Shown here: positions 1 to 10,694 of the stretch, one piece after another
Position numbering within the stretch: the stretch's first letter is position 1
How the letters are laid out: every line of letters starts with the position of its first letter
Assembly (NCBI GenBank): GCA_934047225.1
Contig: OW203989.1
Span: 5,741,977-5,805,976 of the forward strand
Reading direction: 5' to 3'
Length of the DNA stretch: 64,000 nucleotides
Source of the DNA: Ypsolopha sequella
Lineage: Eukaryota; Arthropoda; Insecta; Lepidoptera; Ypsolophidae
Made by a program: the position numbers and the translations under genes
Notes under the pieces: model-generated
What the model saw: the letters and a program-made list of their open reading frames with translations, nothing else
Told to the model about the DNA's origin: nothing
The model's database searches: none

Positions 1-1068
1 GATGAGCCATGCACAAGGTTATATATTGCACATCTGACAGCCAACGTCACCACAAAAAGAGCAAAGAGGGAAAATAGGCTGGTAGGCTGATCTATTAGGT
101 TACTACTAAAAATTATTTTTTGATATTTGACTAAGGTTGTTAAAAACGTTGCAGAACAAAACTCAGTATGTGAGTAAGCTTCAAAACATTTCCTAGACTA
201 GTTCAAATAAGTTAAAGTCACATGTTTATATCTAAATAAAACAATACACACAATAGAAACTCCCATACAACTTAACCTCCAAACGCCTAGGGCCCTACAA
301 AAAGACCTTCATCTGACTTGGAGAAAAACTCAGGGTTCATTTTCAAAAAGGCGAACAGAGTTTCGCTAACAAAAAACTGAAGCCAGCATAGTATGCCAAT
401 CCAGTTGTACGTATGAACCCGGCACGCACACATTCACATCATAGTAAGCCGATTTCTATAGACACTCACACACTTATAAACCGCCGCCACTATGCTTCAG
501 TAGTTGCTTAGGTGCGACTCTCTGCTTTTTTTTTAAATCAATGCTCGAAAAAAGTACTTCAAGGTCCTGCCCCCTTATTGACACTCGGACCCATAATTGG
601 ATTGGCGTTAACCTCAAGTCAGCGAAGGCCTTTTGGTAGGGTCCATAAGCGTTTATAGGATCTTTCTAAAAAAAACGTCTGGGCGTTAGGTCAAGACATA
701 GGAAACCTTCTTGTTACTCTCACCTGGGTCTTCTCTGGCTGACAACTTATTGATGATACTGTCTCCGTAGTAGTTATCAAGCACATAACCAGGTTCTGTG
801 AGCGTTTTGAAAAGATATTTTAACTTGTTTTGAATGTTCCCCGGATCCATGGGAATTGTAGTCATCTTGCCGGCCGGACAAAACTATCAATAGTAGGTAA
901 TTATTTGTAGGTTTAGACAAGACAAATCCTGAGTTTGTTCAATTCAATTCAAAGCCGTTTTATCTGGCTTGCTTATGTATTTTCGTCTTCTTTTCTTGTT
1001 TTAGGGTTTTATTTGTTGCGGACTTGCATGCAGCATATATAATTATATGTATTCCTTATTCTGACTAA
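1..1068. other. Intergenic, nothing recognised
   Basis: AT-rich sequence with stop codons in all frames. I see no coding exon, RNA gene or clear repeat boundary before the hAT-like element that begins at 1077. Confidence 0.5.
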
Positions 1069-1631
1069 TTCTGAGACAGGGCTGCCAGGTCCAATGGGTT
1101 GGATTTAGACTTTAGACCCTCGGAAAATTATTGTCTATGGGAGTTAAAAATAGGCATGTATTTAACGCGGCGACAAATTAATCTGAATTAGGAATTAAAA
1201 AAAAATTAAAGCCGGTAGCAAAAATAATAGGTTGGCAGCTACATTGAAGGATAATTTTAAGTAGAAAGTAGCAGCTTTATATTCAGGTTATAGGCTTTAT
1301 TTTAACTTAAACTGGCATTGATTTTTTGTTTTGGTAACTGAATTTATTATTAAGCGAACATTTGACGACGGATAAAAAGTAGAAAACAGGCTTTCTTAAA
1401 TTATACAATGAGGTTGTATATAAAGTTAACTGAGATGTGAAGAAAATATGACCATGGTCATGAAAAACATACTTTGTGCGACATTTTTAGAGCTCTGAAT
1501 AAAACAAATAGTGACATGCAAAAAAAATTGTTTGTCTATAGTTTTATTTCTTGATTTTTCTTTTTCTTACAATATCGGGAAGGACTCTTATATACGTATA
1601 TGTACCTATGTATATGTTTAGGGCGGGCGAT

Positions 1632-1679
1632 GGGGGGGGGGAGGGGGGGTATAAGCCCCCCCCCCTAAGGGGGGGGGGG
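1632..1679. repeat. G/C homopolymer hairpin tract
   Basis: A run of about 17 G broken by one A, then TATAAG, about 12 C, CTAA and about 11 G. Plus-strand G runs can pair with the C run, or stack as a quadruplex. Such tracts are error-prone in sequencing, so the exact length is doubtful. Confidence 0.7.
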
Positions 1680-1910
1680 TACCGGAAATCAATAGTTTTT
1701 TTTTATAATTTTTTTTCAAAATTTAAAGGTTATTTTATGTTTTATGTAGGATAAAATAACTCGAATATTAAGTATACGTATAGTGGGAGGGGGATCACTG
1801 GGGAGAGGGTGTAATGAAACTAGTTTCTTGAAAAAAAAAAAAAAAACTGAACATAACCTAACTTTAAAGACCCAATATGACTTCTGCAATTGCTTCGGCG
1901 TTGCGGAAAG

Positions 1911-1985
1911 TGCAGCCCCTTCGCCCTTGCGTAACAAAGCACAGTCACCCATGCTTTGTTACAGCAGGCGAGGGCTGCCCTTCCT
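1911..1985. repeat. Imperfect inverted repeat (hairpin)
   Basis: Arms at 1911-1944 and 1951-1985 are complementary around a short loop and share the core GTAACAAAGCA. This is inside element B and is unrelated to any gene I can see. Confidence 0.6.
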
Positions 1986-3043
1986 CCACGCCTACGGCTT
2001 TTTATATACACTCTAGGGGTAGTACCGACAAGACTGTATAGAGTCGGGGTGCTCTGATTCGGTTTTGGAACTTGCTTGCTTGCTATTGGCTAGTGATGCG
2101 CTCCACCCCCCGCGCCGCGGCCCGCACTCTGCTTCTATGCAACGAGCGCGCTTGTCGCCGTTTTCATTCAATTATGATTCTACAAACAAAAATACTGAAA
2201 TCCTAATACTTAATTATAGTACCCGTTTTAATTTTTACAGCTGCTTGCAAATCGCAGCCCGAATGTGTATTTTTATATGCAAGCCTATAGTTGCCTATAA
2301 TATAATGTTTGCTATCCCACTGTTAAAATTAGTCGCCATGTCATTATTTATAGTACCTCGGCTATGATTTTATTGGCCCTGTTTAATATGTTTGCTACCT
2401 TAAAGTAGCAGCCATTATTTAGTTTTTATAAATCCCCGCATTATAAAGCTCATCTAATATAATTATTGCTAAAATATTTAATTGCTGCCAAGTTATTTTT
2501 TAGAAACAAAATAGTTAGTCGCCATTTAAGTTGTTAGTCGCTTCGAAAATAATTTGCCTTAAAAATATACTACTTGGCTAAAATTATACTACGTTTCGTT
2601 TTTCGTTGATTTTTGTTTTGAATTGAAATAAAAACAGCCCATTTGTTAGTGAATTTTTAAAAAAAATTACTAATAATATTCATAATTTAATAAAATAGCT
2701 TATTTGTTATTGAAATTAAAAAAAAAAATACTAAAATATTCATAACGCACAGAAATTCCCTATATTGTAGGGTAAATATTAAAAAGTAAAACGTCTCAAC
2801 CAATAAAACAAGTCGGTCGGCCTGAAGATAAAATTATGGTATTTTTACGTAGTATAGTTCCATTACGATACTACATACTAGATGTCATGAAAATATGGTA
2901 CAAATAGTATAATTATACTACAAAATCCAACCCTGGGTCCAATAAGGTGTTGCACGCTAACTCCGATGTAAAAAAGTGCTAGATTCCGCTAGATACCTAT
3001 ATTAAAAAAGCGCTAGAAAATGCGCTAAATTGTTGTGTAGTAC

Positions 3044-3616
3044 AGTAGAGCCACTGAGTGATGGCGCCTATGACGTTTAATTGCCTACAAAGTATCTTAT
3101 TATTTATATTATTATTTATTATTTATAAGCAAGTGTGAATTAAAAAATGTAATACTTCATTGTTGATAGTGATGTACTACTTGTTTCGGTTATTATTTTT
3201 CGATTTGAATGTTGTTTTACTGTGCAATAGAATTCGTATAGAAACAAAGATTTTTTTTTTTAAGTTTTCATTTTTTATAGGTCGTGTTTGAGGTCGCCAA
3301 GTTACGCAATAATATTTAATTAAAAACAAGACAAAGACGAAGTTAAACTAAACGAAAATAAATGATAGTAAAATACTTTTTTCGATTTAGATATTTAAAC
3401 ATCTCTTGGGGGCCCCGGGGCACTACACCGCATAGCCCTCCGATAGCTACGCCCCTGGTTTTGGCACATTTTCCTTTTGTATCATTATGTTGAATGTTGA
3501 ATGACGTGTCTAATGTTGAGTAAACTCACACTTGGTTTTTATTTTTAACCGAAATTTGAAATGTACCTCATCACTAAATGCAGCTGTCATAAGTGCCATC
3601 ACTCAGTGGCTCTACT
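3044..3616. mobile_element. MITE-like element D nested in element A
   Basis: The terminal inverted repeats are 22 bp and identical (AGTAGAGCCACTGAGTGATG plus GC), extending imperfectly to about 31 bp. A GGGGCCCCGGGGC stretch near 3411 resembles a motif of other moth repeats. No convincing target-site duplication and no transposase. Confidence 0.6.
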
Positions 3617-4159
3617 TTAGATACTTAACAATTTTGCAAGATAAAAATTTTCAAATAGGCTTTTTAGATAAAATACGTCATTTTAATAAAAAAATTTATA
3701 AAAAAAATACTTCAATGAAAGTTAAAACTAAATAAAAAATAAATTTTTAATCGCTATCAGTAGAATCATCATCATCGATTATCATAGCTTATGCTGATGA
3801 TGATTCTCCTGATGGTCCAGCTTCAGAATAATCGATATTCTGGGATTACACACTTTAAGTATTCTGTATTGCTTCCAATTTGCCTGCATACTTTGTCTGG
3901 TAGATTATATTTCGTTTGTATTCCTTGACAATAACTTTACATAAGAATTATTTCGTGAAAAGAACTGTAAACCTAATTCATAATAAAGTTTGTCTTTTGT
4001 GCGCAGTGCGTACCGTTTAATGAACGTCTATGAACTTCATTCCGAAATTGCGCTAGATTATGCGCTAGGCGCTAAAAACGAATTTTAAGCGCTGAGAGGT
4101 CAAAAAAAGCGCTAGATCTGGCGCGAAACGCGCTGATCTGGCAGCACTGTCCTGAGACG

Positions 4160-5010
4160 AAATCCAACCCTGTTGCAGAGTTGCAGCCAAAGTTTTTTTT
4201 TTTTTTTACCCGCTCTGAATTCGAGTCCTTTTGCCGAACTTGCAGCCAAAGAGAATGGAAGTCAACAGAGCAGAAGCACTAGCAGGCAGAGTGTGGTTAT
4301 CGAAATAAACAAACCGAATAAACCTGCACGGACTTTGTGACCGATCATTGAAGTGTCAAACCACCACCAACCACCATAGTCCATATATAAAGACATTATA
4401 CAGAAAACTAGACTGTGCTTGGACCATGAACCTATACCCTAACCGGACTGAGTACTTGTTTCAAAAAACGTGAAGAACGAGAAGTCATACTAGATAATTT
4501 CATCTCTGTCTAAGTAGGGTAACCATATTTAAAAATAATTGATTGAGACCACGTAGGTAGTAAAAACCGTATTCAAAACATTTATTTTATTGGTTTAAAG
4601 TCTTCTGCTTTAAAATAGCGGCTGCAGACTATTGGATTTTTGCACTTTACTTCGTTTCCTAAAACTTCTAACCATTTTCTTCGGATATTTTCAGTTTTTG
4701 GAAGACTGTAATGTAAAACCCAATATCATGGTTACTCTAGCGGTATCAATGTAAACATGTATCATTTCTCCGAGAAAACGTTGTAATTATGCCTTACCTA
4801 TGAAACGATATCCCACAATTCCCAAAAATTTGGCTTCTGCAGCCCTTCACGCTGCATGCTTTAACCATTTTTGCAAAAAATTATTAATTTTACAATTTTG
4901 TTTTCAAATGTCACGGCCGTGGCGCCATTTTTAGATAAAAGGGTTACCAGTTTGCAAGCATAAGAATAATCCCAACTTTATTAAGGAATGATTGATCTTA
5001 CATTTACGGA
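4160..5010. other. Intergenic, no gene seen
   Basis: AT-rich sequence with no exon I can support. TTGCAGCCAAAG occurs at 4181 and about 4239, a short local duplication. The strand-reversed string CAGGGTTGGATTT at about 4160-4172 looks like a stray end of the element B family. Confidence 0.4.
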
Positions 5011-5015
5011 TAAAA

Positions 5016-5392
5016 CTAAATGTAAAACATAAATAAACCTAACAAAAAAATAGTGACGGACTTCAAATGTAACTGCAGCCATTCGCTAAAAAGCTTAAAA
5101 TAATTATAAAATGACAGATGGTACCGAAATAACACTTTTTCCGCCTTCTTTCTTCCTAAAAAATATGTTCTTTAGAAGTCGGCGCTCTTATATTGGTTTC
5201 TGTGTTGCTATAACCAAGGGAACGCGGTCACTTTTAAAGAACATATTTTTCAGGAACAAAGAAGTCGGAAAAAGTGTTATTTCAGTACCATCGGTCATTT
5301 TATAATTATTTTCAACTTTTTTGCGAATGGCTGCAGTTACATTTAAAGTCGGTTACTATTTTTTGTTAAAAGTTTATTATTTTACATTTTTA
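5016..5392. mobile_element. Palindromic MITE
   Basis: Two arms of about 130-180 bp are inverted copies of each other. The left arm runs through GTAACTGCAGCCATTCGC near 5070; the right arm has the complement near 5322. Both inner arms carry GAACATATTTTT-like and AAAAAGTGTTATTTC segments. An open frame across the inverted arm is a by-product of the palindrome, not a gene. Confidence 0.75.
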
Positions 5393-5496
5393 GTGTTGAC
5401 GGGTCAAATTGTGTAATGTGGATAGTTCTTGTAAACGCGCTGTTGATATAAAACGAAGGACAAGTAATAATTGGTTATATTTAATAAATACCCTGT

Positions 5497-6170
5497 AATC
5501 AGCACCCTAATACAAACTGATTGCCGTAATCTCAAGTTATGTGCTGTCACCCGTTGAGGAGTTCTATGGTAATGAGGCCAAGATCAAAGTTCAGGTGGAG
5601 AAATTACAATTTACAAGTAGTACTCGGCAATCACTATCCTAATAATACAAAGCGATTGCCTTAATCTTGAGTGGTATGCTGTCGTCCGTTAAGGAGTTCT
5701 ATGGTGGTGAAGCCAGGATGGAAGGTCAGGTGGGTATTCTGATAATTTCCAAGAAATGCCCGACAATCAGCACCCTACCAAAGTGATTGCCGTAATCTCG
5801 AGGTAAGTGCTCTCATTCGTTAAAGAGTTCTATGGTAATGACTTAATAAGACCAGGATCGAAGGTCAGGTGGAAGATTGACAATTTCCAAGTAATACTCT
5901 GCGATCAACATCGTAGTACAAAGCGATTTCCTTAATATCAAGTGGTACGCTGTTACTTTCTGAGGCGTTCCACTGCCTATCTCTGAAAACTTTCATCAGA
6001 TCATGGTCAATCTTAAAATGGGACCTACCTCAAAGGAAATTTTTCCAAACAAAAAAAGAATTATTCAATTCAGTTCAGAATTGACGGAGATAAGGAATAA
6101 CATACCCAAAAAAAATACAGTTGAATTGAGATCCTCCTCTTTTTTTCAAGTCGGTTAAAAAAAAGTATTT
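5497..6170. repeat. About 135-bp tandem repeat (4 units) with lepidopteran-type tail
   Basis: Units start near 5497, 5628, 5764 and 5903 and share AATCAGCACCCTA, TGATTGCCGTAATCTC and GAGTTCTATGGT. They have diverged by about 15-25 percent. The following 6040-6170 segment, with GTTGAATTGAGATCCTCCTC and TTCAAGTCGGTTAAAAA, resembles a dispersed repeat I know from many moth genomes, so the whole block is probably one repeat copy. Confidence 0.6.
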
Positions 6171-6443
6171 ACTAAAAGCTAAATACTATAAAGTCGTTGA
6201 AAAACTAAATCGTGAAAAACTCAAGCCTACCATCGCAATTTGTTTTTTTTGTGATGGCAACTGTGCGAGTAGGACACAGGCATCGACTGTGTGTTGTCCC
6301 GCTCGGCACGTTTTCTCTAGTTGGTTGTGTCATAATAAAATAACTTTTAACTGTATGAGATAGAGTCTATTTTTCTACGCGTAACATCCTTCAGTGCTCA
6401 ATCCAGTTTACGTATACATCCATGGCTTGGACAGTTTCAATGA

Positions 6444-6541
6444 TTGGTGTCGATTCGGAGTAACATGACTTAACTTATTTCAGAGGCAGGACTAATATTT
6501 ATATATTAATAAGTTAAATCGTGTTACAACGAATCGACAAC
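6444..6541. mobile_element. Short hairpin MITE (GTGTCGATTCGG family)
   Basis: Inverted ends TTGGTGTCGATTCGG and (reverse) GTTGTCGATTCG extend through GTAACA and TTAACTTATT to form a hairpin of about 98 bp. The same ends bound a longer element at 22063-22633. Confidence 0.6.
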
Positions 6542-6546
6542 ATTGA

Positions 6547-7320
6547 CTAAATTAAATGAAAAAAAATGTCTAAGTCATCGCTACCATGGAGCAGGGTACC
6601 CAAGACGTTGGCGGCATTACCACGCTGAATAGTGAGGCTTATTCTTTGTCTGAAGTAAGCCCCAGCCCTTGAGTCACGCGAAGCCTCGACCAAGGCGCGA
6701 CGCTATGTCCTTATAGAGCCGTTGCGCGTCTGGCCCCCACAGCCCGAACGTCTATCCGCCAAACGGCACAAACACGCAACCCTCTCCTAGAGCCGCGTAT
6801 TTGCGCCGCTTATTGCCCTCTGCCGCTGCCGCCGCCGCGCCAACTGAGACACCGGCAGGGCTCGACTGCACGTGAGACGTGGCAAGAGTGTTGACGCATG
6901 TCACGTCCCACACGAGCGAGCGACCGTTCTGCCACCACGTATTATTTTATTTGGTTGCATATTCAAACACACTCACACTATGAAATCAGCAACAAGAAAG
7001 TCATGTCGTGCTGCAAGAATGAGTTATATAGTTGACCCCGTAGTAGCATTTAAGACAAATAGTAAGAAATGACATAACTTTTCATGTCTTTTCACAAACA
7101 TCTTGGGCACGCCCTTGCTCGCCCCGCAGGATAGCTTCTTATCAACGCGATTAAACGCGTACAAAGGAGATGGCATGTTAACGGGGTTGACACCGAACAA
7201 TCAAACTGAGCGCAGCTCATTGGAACTGCGTGCAATAAACTCCTTTTCAAACATTGTTACACACCATGGTTACACCGATATACAATTAAAAAAAAAACAA
7301 GAACTTTTAACTCACAACGT
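6547..7320. other. GC-richer upstream region, no exon identified
   Basis: 6580-6930 is clearly richer in GC and CpG than its surroundings and lies just upstream of the TATA box at 7325. It has no convincing open frame. It could be an upstream part of the proposed distal Samui promoter, but I see no named motif that proves this. Confidence 0.3.
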
Positions 7321-7324
7321 TGGA

Positions 7325-7356
7325 TATAAAAGCGTTTTATTTTGATTGTTCTAGAA
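7325..7356 (+). promoter_or_regulatory. Candidate distal promoter: TATA box plus HSE-like site
   Basis: TATAAAA at 7325-7331 is followed 18 bp downstream by TTCTAGAA (7349-7356), which fits the inverted nTTCnnGAAn heat-shock-element core. From there to the first ATG at 7593 there is no other ATG on the plus strand, as for a genuine 5' leader. The leader is about 235 nt if transcription starts near 7355. Confidence 0.4.
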
Positions 7357-7592
7357 GAAGCACGAAGAAGAAGTGAAGCTACCTACATAACCATCCCTAT
7401 CCTCATATTCCTCTTATCCTGTGCTGTCTGTAGCCAGTCCGTCCGTCATCAATTTTTAATCTCTATTTATCCCTTTATAATTTGTGTCTCTATTTGTGCA
7501 AGTGGTTACCGTAGGACAATAGAAAAACATTATAGGTAATTCAGTGTATTGTTTGTGTTGATTAAATATCACAAGTTTCAGTAGTGCTTGAA

Positions 7593-7616
7593 ATGCCTCT
7601 CCGAGGAAAAGGTTTT
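7593..7616 (+). CDS. Candidate alternative first coding exon of the Samui/starvin BAG gene
   Basis: ATG in the context TTGAAATGCC opens an eight-codon frame (MPLRGKGF) that ends exactly at the donor GTAAGTATG. The exon ends in phase 0, and the Samui exon 2 at 48573 begins in phase 0, so splicing would give a 585-aa isoform with a different N-terminus. Support: it is the first ATG after a TATA box, the preceding leader of about 240 nt has no ATG, the donor is strong, and the promoter has an HSE-like site as the proximal Samui promoter does. Against: eight codons carry little information, the intron would be about 41 kb, and the exon could belong to another gene or be chance. Confidence 0.35.
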
Positions 7617-8081
7617 GTAAGTATGATGTTAACTTGTGTGCAATCTTTTCTTGCAATTTTCCTCTAACACCGCTAATGTTTTTGTGATAAAGTAACGCTG
7701 AGAACAAACTCTTAGTGTAATGTGCTAACTTTGACCTTGGAACTATTATTTCCTACAAAAAAATATGACATAGAATTCTAACCTTGTAAGAGCATAATCA
7801 AACTAATATTCATCGTGCCGATTTATAAGGCCATGCTGTTGCATTTTCTTTGCAATTTGAATGTGCTTGGTTGCAATATTATTTGGCTGCTGTCCAAGTC
7901 TGTCCTTGACTGTGGCATAAACTTTGGTGTAACCAAGCTGTGGTTTGACGAAGTTGCGTCTTTCCAGGACGGTTGATGTGCCTGCCTGATAACTGTTACG
8001 TGTCCAGAGTGTCTGCTAACTGCCTGCTGTGAGGTTAGTTTTATTTGTTCTCTTTTTAAATTGTGTATCTCCTCTTGAAGA
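7617..8081. other. Non-coding stretch, presumed intron if 7593 is an exon
   Basis: No further exon seen. A minus-strand frame at 7823-8092 begins at a GTG created at the edge of the inserted MITE and has an immediate stop upstream once the MITE is removed, so I do not call it. Confidence 0.4.
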
Positions 8082-8089
8082 GGTTTTAT

Positions 8090-8394
8090 CACTAACCTCT
8101 ATAAATACAAGTATGCTAGACTGGTTGTTGACGACTTGCTAATGAAGCAATTTGATTATCGCCATTCTGGCACTGAAGAGAGAAAGAGAGAGAGATATAT
8201 CCCTACCAAGCATACTGGGAATTAATAATGTTATGGGTTGTGACAAAGACAATAACTATTGTAACAAGTGTCAGTTTTAATTCCCGATACAATAAATGGG
8301 AGATCACTCTCTCGCTCTTTGAATCGGCACCAAAAAAACTGTCATTTTGTAGGGCACAGCCTGTCTAGCATACTTGTATTAATAGAGGTCAGTG
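8090..8394. mobile_element. 305-bp MITE with perfect 8-bp duplication
   Basis: The octamer GGTTTTAT flanks the element at 8082-8089 and 8395-8402. Inverted ends begin CACT(A/G)ACCTCTAT and continue through AATACAAGTATGCTAGAC, about 33 bp. The interior has an AGAGAG run and no gene. An 8-bp duplication fits hAT- or P-like transposases. Confidence 0.8.
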
Positions 8395-8565
8395 GGTTTT
8401 ATTTACTTTAATCTACCATGGATATAGGATAGATAGATATAGGAATGAAGACATACCGTGAAAATGGTCATGTTTTAGAAGTAGTGGAAGGGGCACTAAG
8501 GTAAGTCACAAAGGCTCCTGTTCAAGCTTTATATTTCATACAATTTGAACTCTTAATATTATTAA

Positions 8566-8690
8566 AACTTACATGAGCACTCACTTGTGATTGTTGATGA
8601 CTATATGCCAGCCCTTTCACCAATACAATTTTGGCATTATCAAGGCGAGTGTCATTCACCGTTGCTGTCAAAGCCCGTTGATTGTTTTGG
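8566..8690. mobile_element. Diverged partial copy of the 13989-14208 palindromic MITE
   Basis: It shares the order GAGCACTCAC, TGTGATTGTTG, GACTATATGCC and the inner GGCGAGTGTCATTCACCG with the complete element near 14.0-14.2 kb. Only one terminal arm is recognisable. Confidence 0.5.
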
Positions 8691-9022
8691 GATTTACAGT
8701 AGTTTGTTTTATTTTTACCTATTGCCTATGATATTGCCTGACTATAGGAATACAACTTAATTGAAAGCCGGGGTAAGTATGAGGTGCAGGGAGAGGGCAA
8801 AGGTGACAGTCGATAATAAAGTCCATGTATCAACTTGTTGATCGACTAGTCAATGGGCATGATTTTAAATGCATTCCAATAAATAATTTCCGCCATACTT
8901 ACTCTATGGACACATGGCATGTGTGACCCTCTCCGTATTCAAACTAATTGTGACAAGTTAAACGACAAATCTAACTGAAATCGAACATTTTTTGGTACAG
9001 TAGAACTGCTTTAGTATTTTTT

Positions 9023-9289
9023 ATATAAGGTCTTTCAATTTAAATGGAAAGTAATTTAGGAGGTGATTCAGTATCGTTAATTCATCACATTTCACTGCAA
9101 AGTACTTTTTTTGGCGCGAACTTTTTCTTCACTTGTCCATACAAACTGAGTCAACTGATCGGACCACTTTGTACTGAGAAGTGAAAAAAAAGTTTGCCCA
9201 AAAAAAAGTGCTTTGAAGTGGAATGTGATGTATTAACGATACTGAATCACCTCCTAAATTACTTTCCATTTTAATTGAAAGACCTTATA
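9023..9289. mobile_element. Palindromic MITE, TATA-flanked
   Basis: The arms begin TATAAGGTCTTTCAATT and run through GGAGGTGATTCAGTATCGTTA on both sides, about 110 bp each, around a centre with AAAAAAGTT-type repeats. It abuts the next MITE, sharing a TATA. Confidence 0.75.
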
Positions 9290-9553
9290 CAAGGTGGCTT
9301 TTTGATCATTGTCCAAATACATACTGGAGGCTTGATAAGTGGTCAGTATCTTGGATCAATAATAATTTTTGTGAAATTCGTAAAATGAAATTTCGACTTC
9401 CCATAGTAATCCACTTCCAGTCCCGAGTCAATCACTATGGGGAGTCGACATTTCATTTCACGAATTTTACAAAAATTGTTATTGATCCTTGATACTGATC
9501 ACTTATCAAGCTCCCAGTATGAATTTGGACGATGATCAAAAAGTCACCTTGTA
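9288..9553. mobile_element. Palindromic MITE, CAAGGTGAC family, copy 1
   Basis: Inverted arms of about 130 bp start TACAAGGTG and contain TTTTTGATCATTGTCC, CATACTGGAGGCTTGATAAG and AAATGAAATTTCGACT. TA or TATA at both edges suggests a Tc1/mariner-like origin. Other copies are at 20117-20314 and 29690-29954. Confidence 0.8.
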
Positions 9554-9834
9554 TATTTATATCACTCGGATTCACAAGCTGTAAAATCTACTCAGATTCA
9601 GATTCCAATCAGAAAAAGGATGAACAATTAATGAGTTAAAACAGATTTCAATTGACATTCAAAAGTTAAAAAAAGGTCAATTAGCATTTCTCTAGTCAGT
9701 AATAATGTACTCAACCTTATCAATTCCTTGCAACAGTACTAGTCCAATTAACACATTTGTACTCAACTGGATCTCCTCCCCCCGCCAACCGTCTTTGTCG
9801 AGGCTCTCAATTAAGTTGTATTCCTATAGTTTCT

Positions 9835-10424
9835 CTATAATTAGATTAATTAGTATAGGTTCTTCAAAAGCAAACAGAGCTAACCTATTGTTTTGTCTGT
9901 AACCCAGGCTTAAAAACACCTTTATGTTACTCCCACAATGGCCTACAAAATATGATATTGTCTAACATCACAGTGTAAAGATCATAATATTCAAATTTTT
10001 CATGGGAGGCCAGACAGATTCCAACGTTTTGCAATAAGGGTTACCTTTTGTGCCTTTTTTTGACAGAACAATAAATAAATTACTATTTATTTTATTTGCA
10101 TAGTATGTAAATGTGTTCTACTTTGCAACCTTCCACTAAGGATACAACAACATAATAAAATTGGATATTGAACTACTTCGTTGATAGAGGTTACTGAATT
10201 GTAAGAAATTATGTCAGTTTAACGACATGATGCGAAGCAGGTCAGTCCCCTGACTGACACCTGCCGTTGCATCAAAGGAAATGCTGCCATCTCAACTCTC
10301 GACACAAAATGACCTCTCACTGCTCCGTTATCCTCGTACCACGATACGATACAATATAACTTTATTTGCACACCACAGAAAAGGAATCAAAAATCATAAA
10401 ATAGCAATATACAAATTACGTAGG
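9835..10424. other. Intergenic, minor repeat traces only
   Basis: No exon seen. A small hairpin lies at 10228-10273. The AACTTTATTTGCACACC segment near 10355 resembles the antisense 3' end of a moth non-LTR element but is too short to call. Confidence 0.3.
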
Positions 10425-10539
10425 TACAGTGGAGACCGCATCAAGTAAGACACATTGGACTTTGTACCTATCTTATATTGTTCTCTGTAGGGGCTAATGT
10501 CGTACTGCAAGTGTATAGCTTGATGTGGTCTCCACAATA
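10425..10539. mobile_element. Short hairpin MITE
   Basis: TACAGTGGAGACCGCATCAA at the left pairs with CTTGATGTGGTCTCCACA at the right around an internal spacer of about 70 bp. Flanking TA on both sides fits a Tc1/mariner-like MITE. Confidence 0.6.
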
Positions 10540-10694
10540 CAATCAGGCAGCCTTATTGCTTATAGCAATTTCTTAGTTGTCTTTCACTAACTAGTGGCTT
10601 TAACATCTGTGATTAATGTATTTGTTTATATTTTGTAGCTGTATTCTCTCTTAAGTCTTGTATTTTTGCTTCTGTACCATAAGTAAACTTATTA

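Larger units (their letters stand above)
1096..2935. mobile_element. hAT-like element B inserted in element A
   Basis: A perfect 8-bp duplication GGTCCAAT flanks it at 1088-1095 and 2936-2943. The right end reverse-complemented reads CAGGGTTGGATTT; the left end reads GGGTTGGATTT, so the first two bases appear to be lost. It sits only 19 bp from the left tip of element A. The interior is AT-rich, with a G/C homopolymer tract near 1632 and a hairpin at 1911-1985, and has no credible transposase frame. The roughly 75-bp stretch at 2640-2710 is repeated imperfectly at 2700-2755. Confidence 0.75.
1077..4149. mobile_element. hAT-like non-autonomous element A, carrying nested insertions
   Basis: The ends are short inverted repeats: CAGGGCTGCCAG at 1077-1088 and, reverse-complemented, CAGTGCTGCCAG at 4138-4149. 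The flanking octamers TTCTGAGA (1069-1076) and TCCTGAGA (4150-4157) match at 7 of 8 positions, as expected for an old hAT target-site duplication. Copies of a GCGCTAGA-like motif lie near both ends (about 2975-3035 and 4045-4140), a typical subterminal transposase-binding arrangement. No transposase frame is present. Without its two insertions the element would be only about 650 bp, so it is a MITE. The family assignment rests on the TIR and duplication length. Confidence 0.7.
8730..9834. mobile_element. About 1.1-kb inverted-repeat element E holding two MITEs
   Basis: CTATAGGAATACAACTTAAT at about 8743 recurs in reverse near 9830, giving terminal repeats of about 30 bp with mismatches at the inner side. 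The space between contains two complete palindromic MITEs (9023-9289 and 9288-9553), so E is the older host element. No target duplication is certain. Confidence 0.5.

Noticed and set aside
7823..8092. 89-codon minus-strand frame with a coiled-coil-like start
   Set aside because: It begins at a GTG formed at the MITE junction; with the MITE removed a stop codon lies directly upstream, and the first ATG is far inside.
10228..10273. Short hairpin as a miRNA precursor
   Set aside because: The stem is too short (about 20 bp with bulges, 46 nt overall) for a typical pre-miRNA, and no flanking structure is seen.
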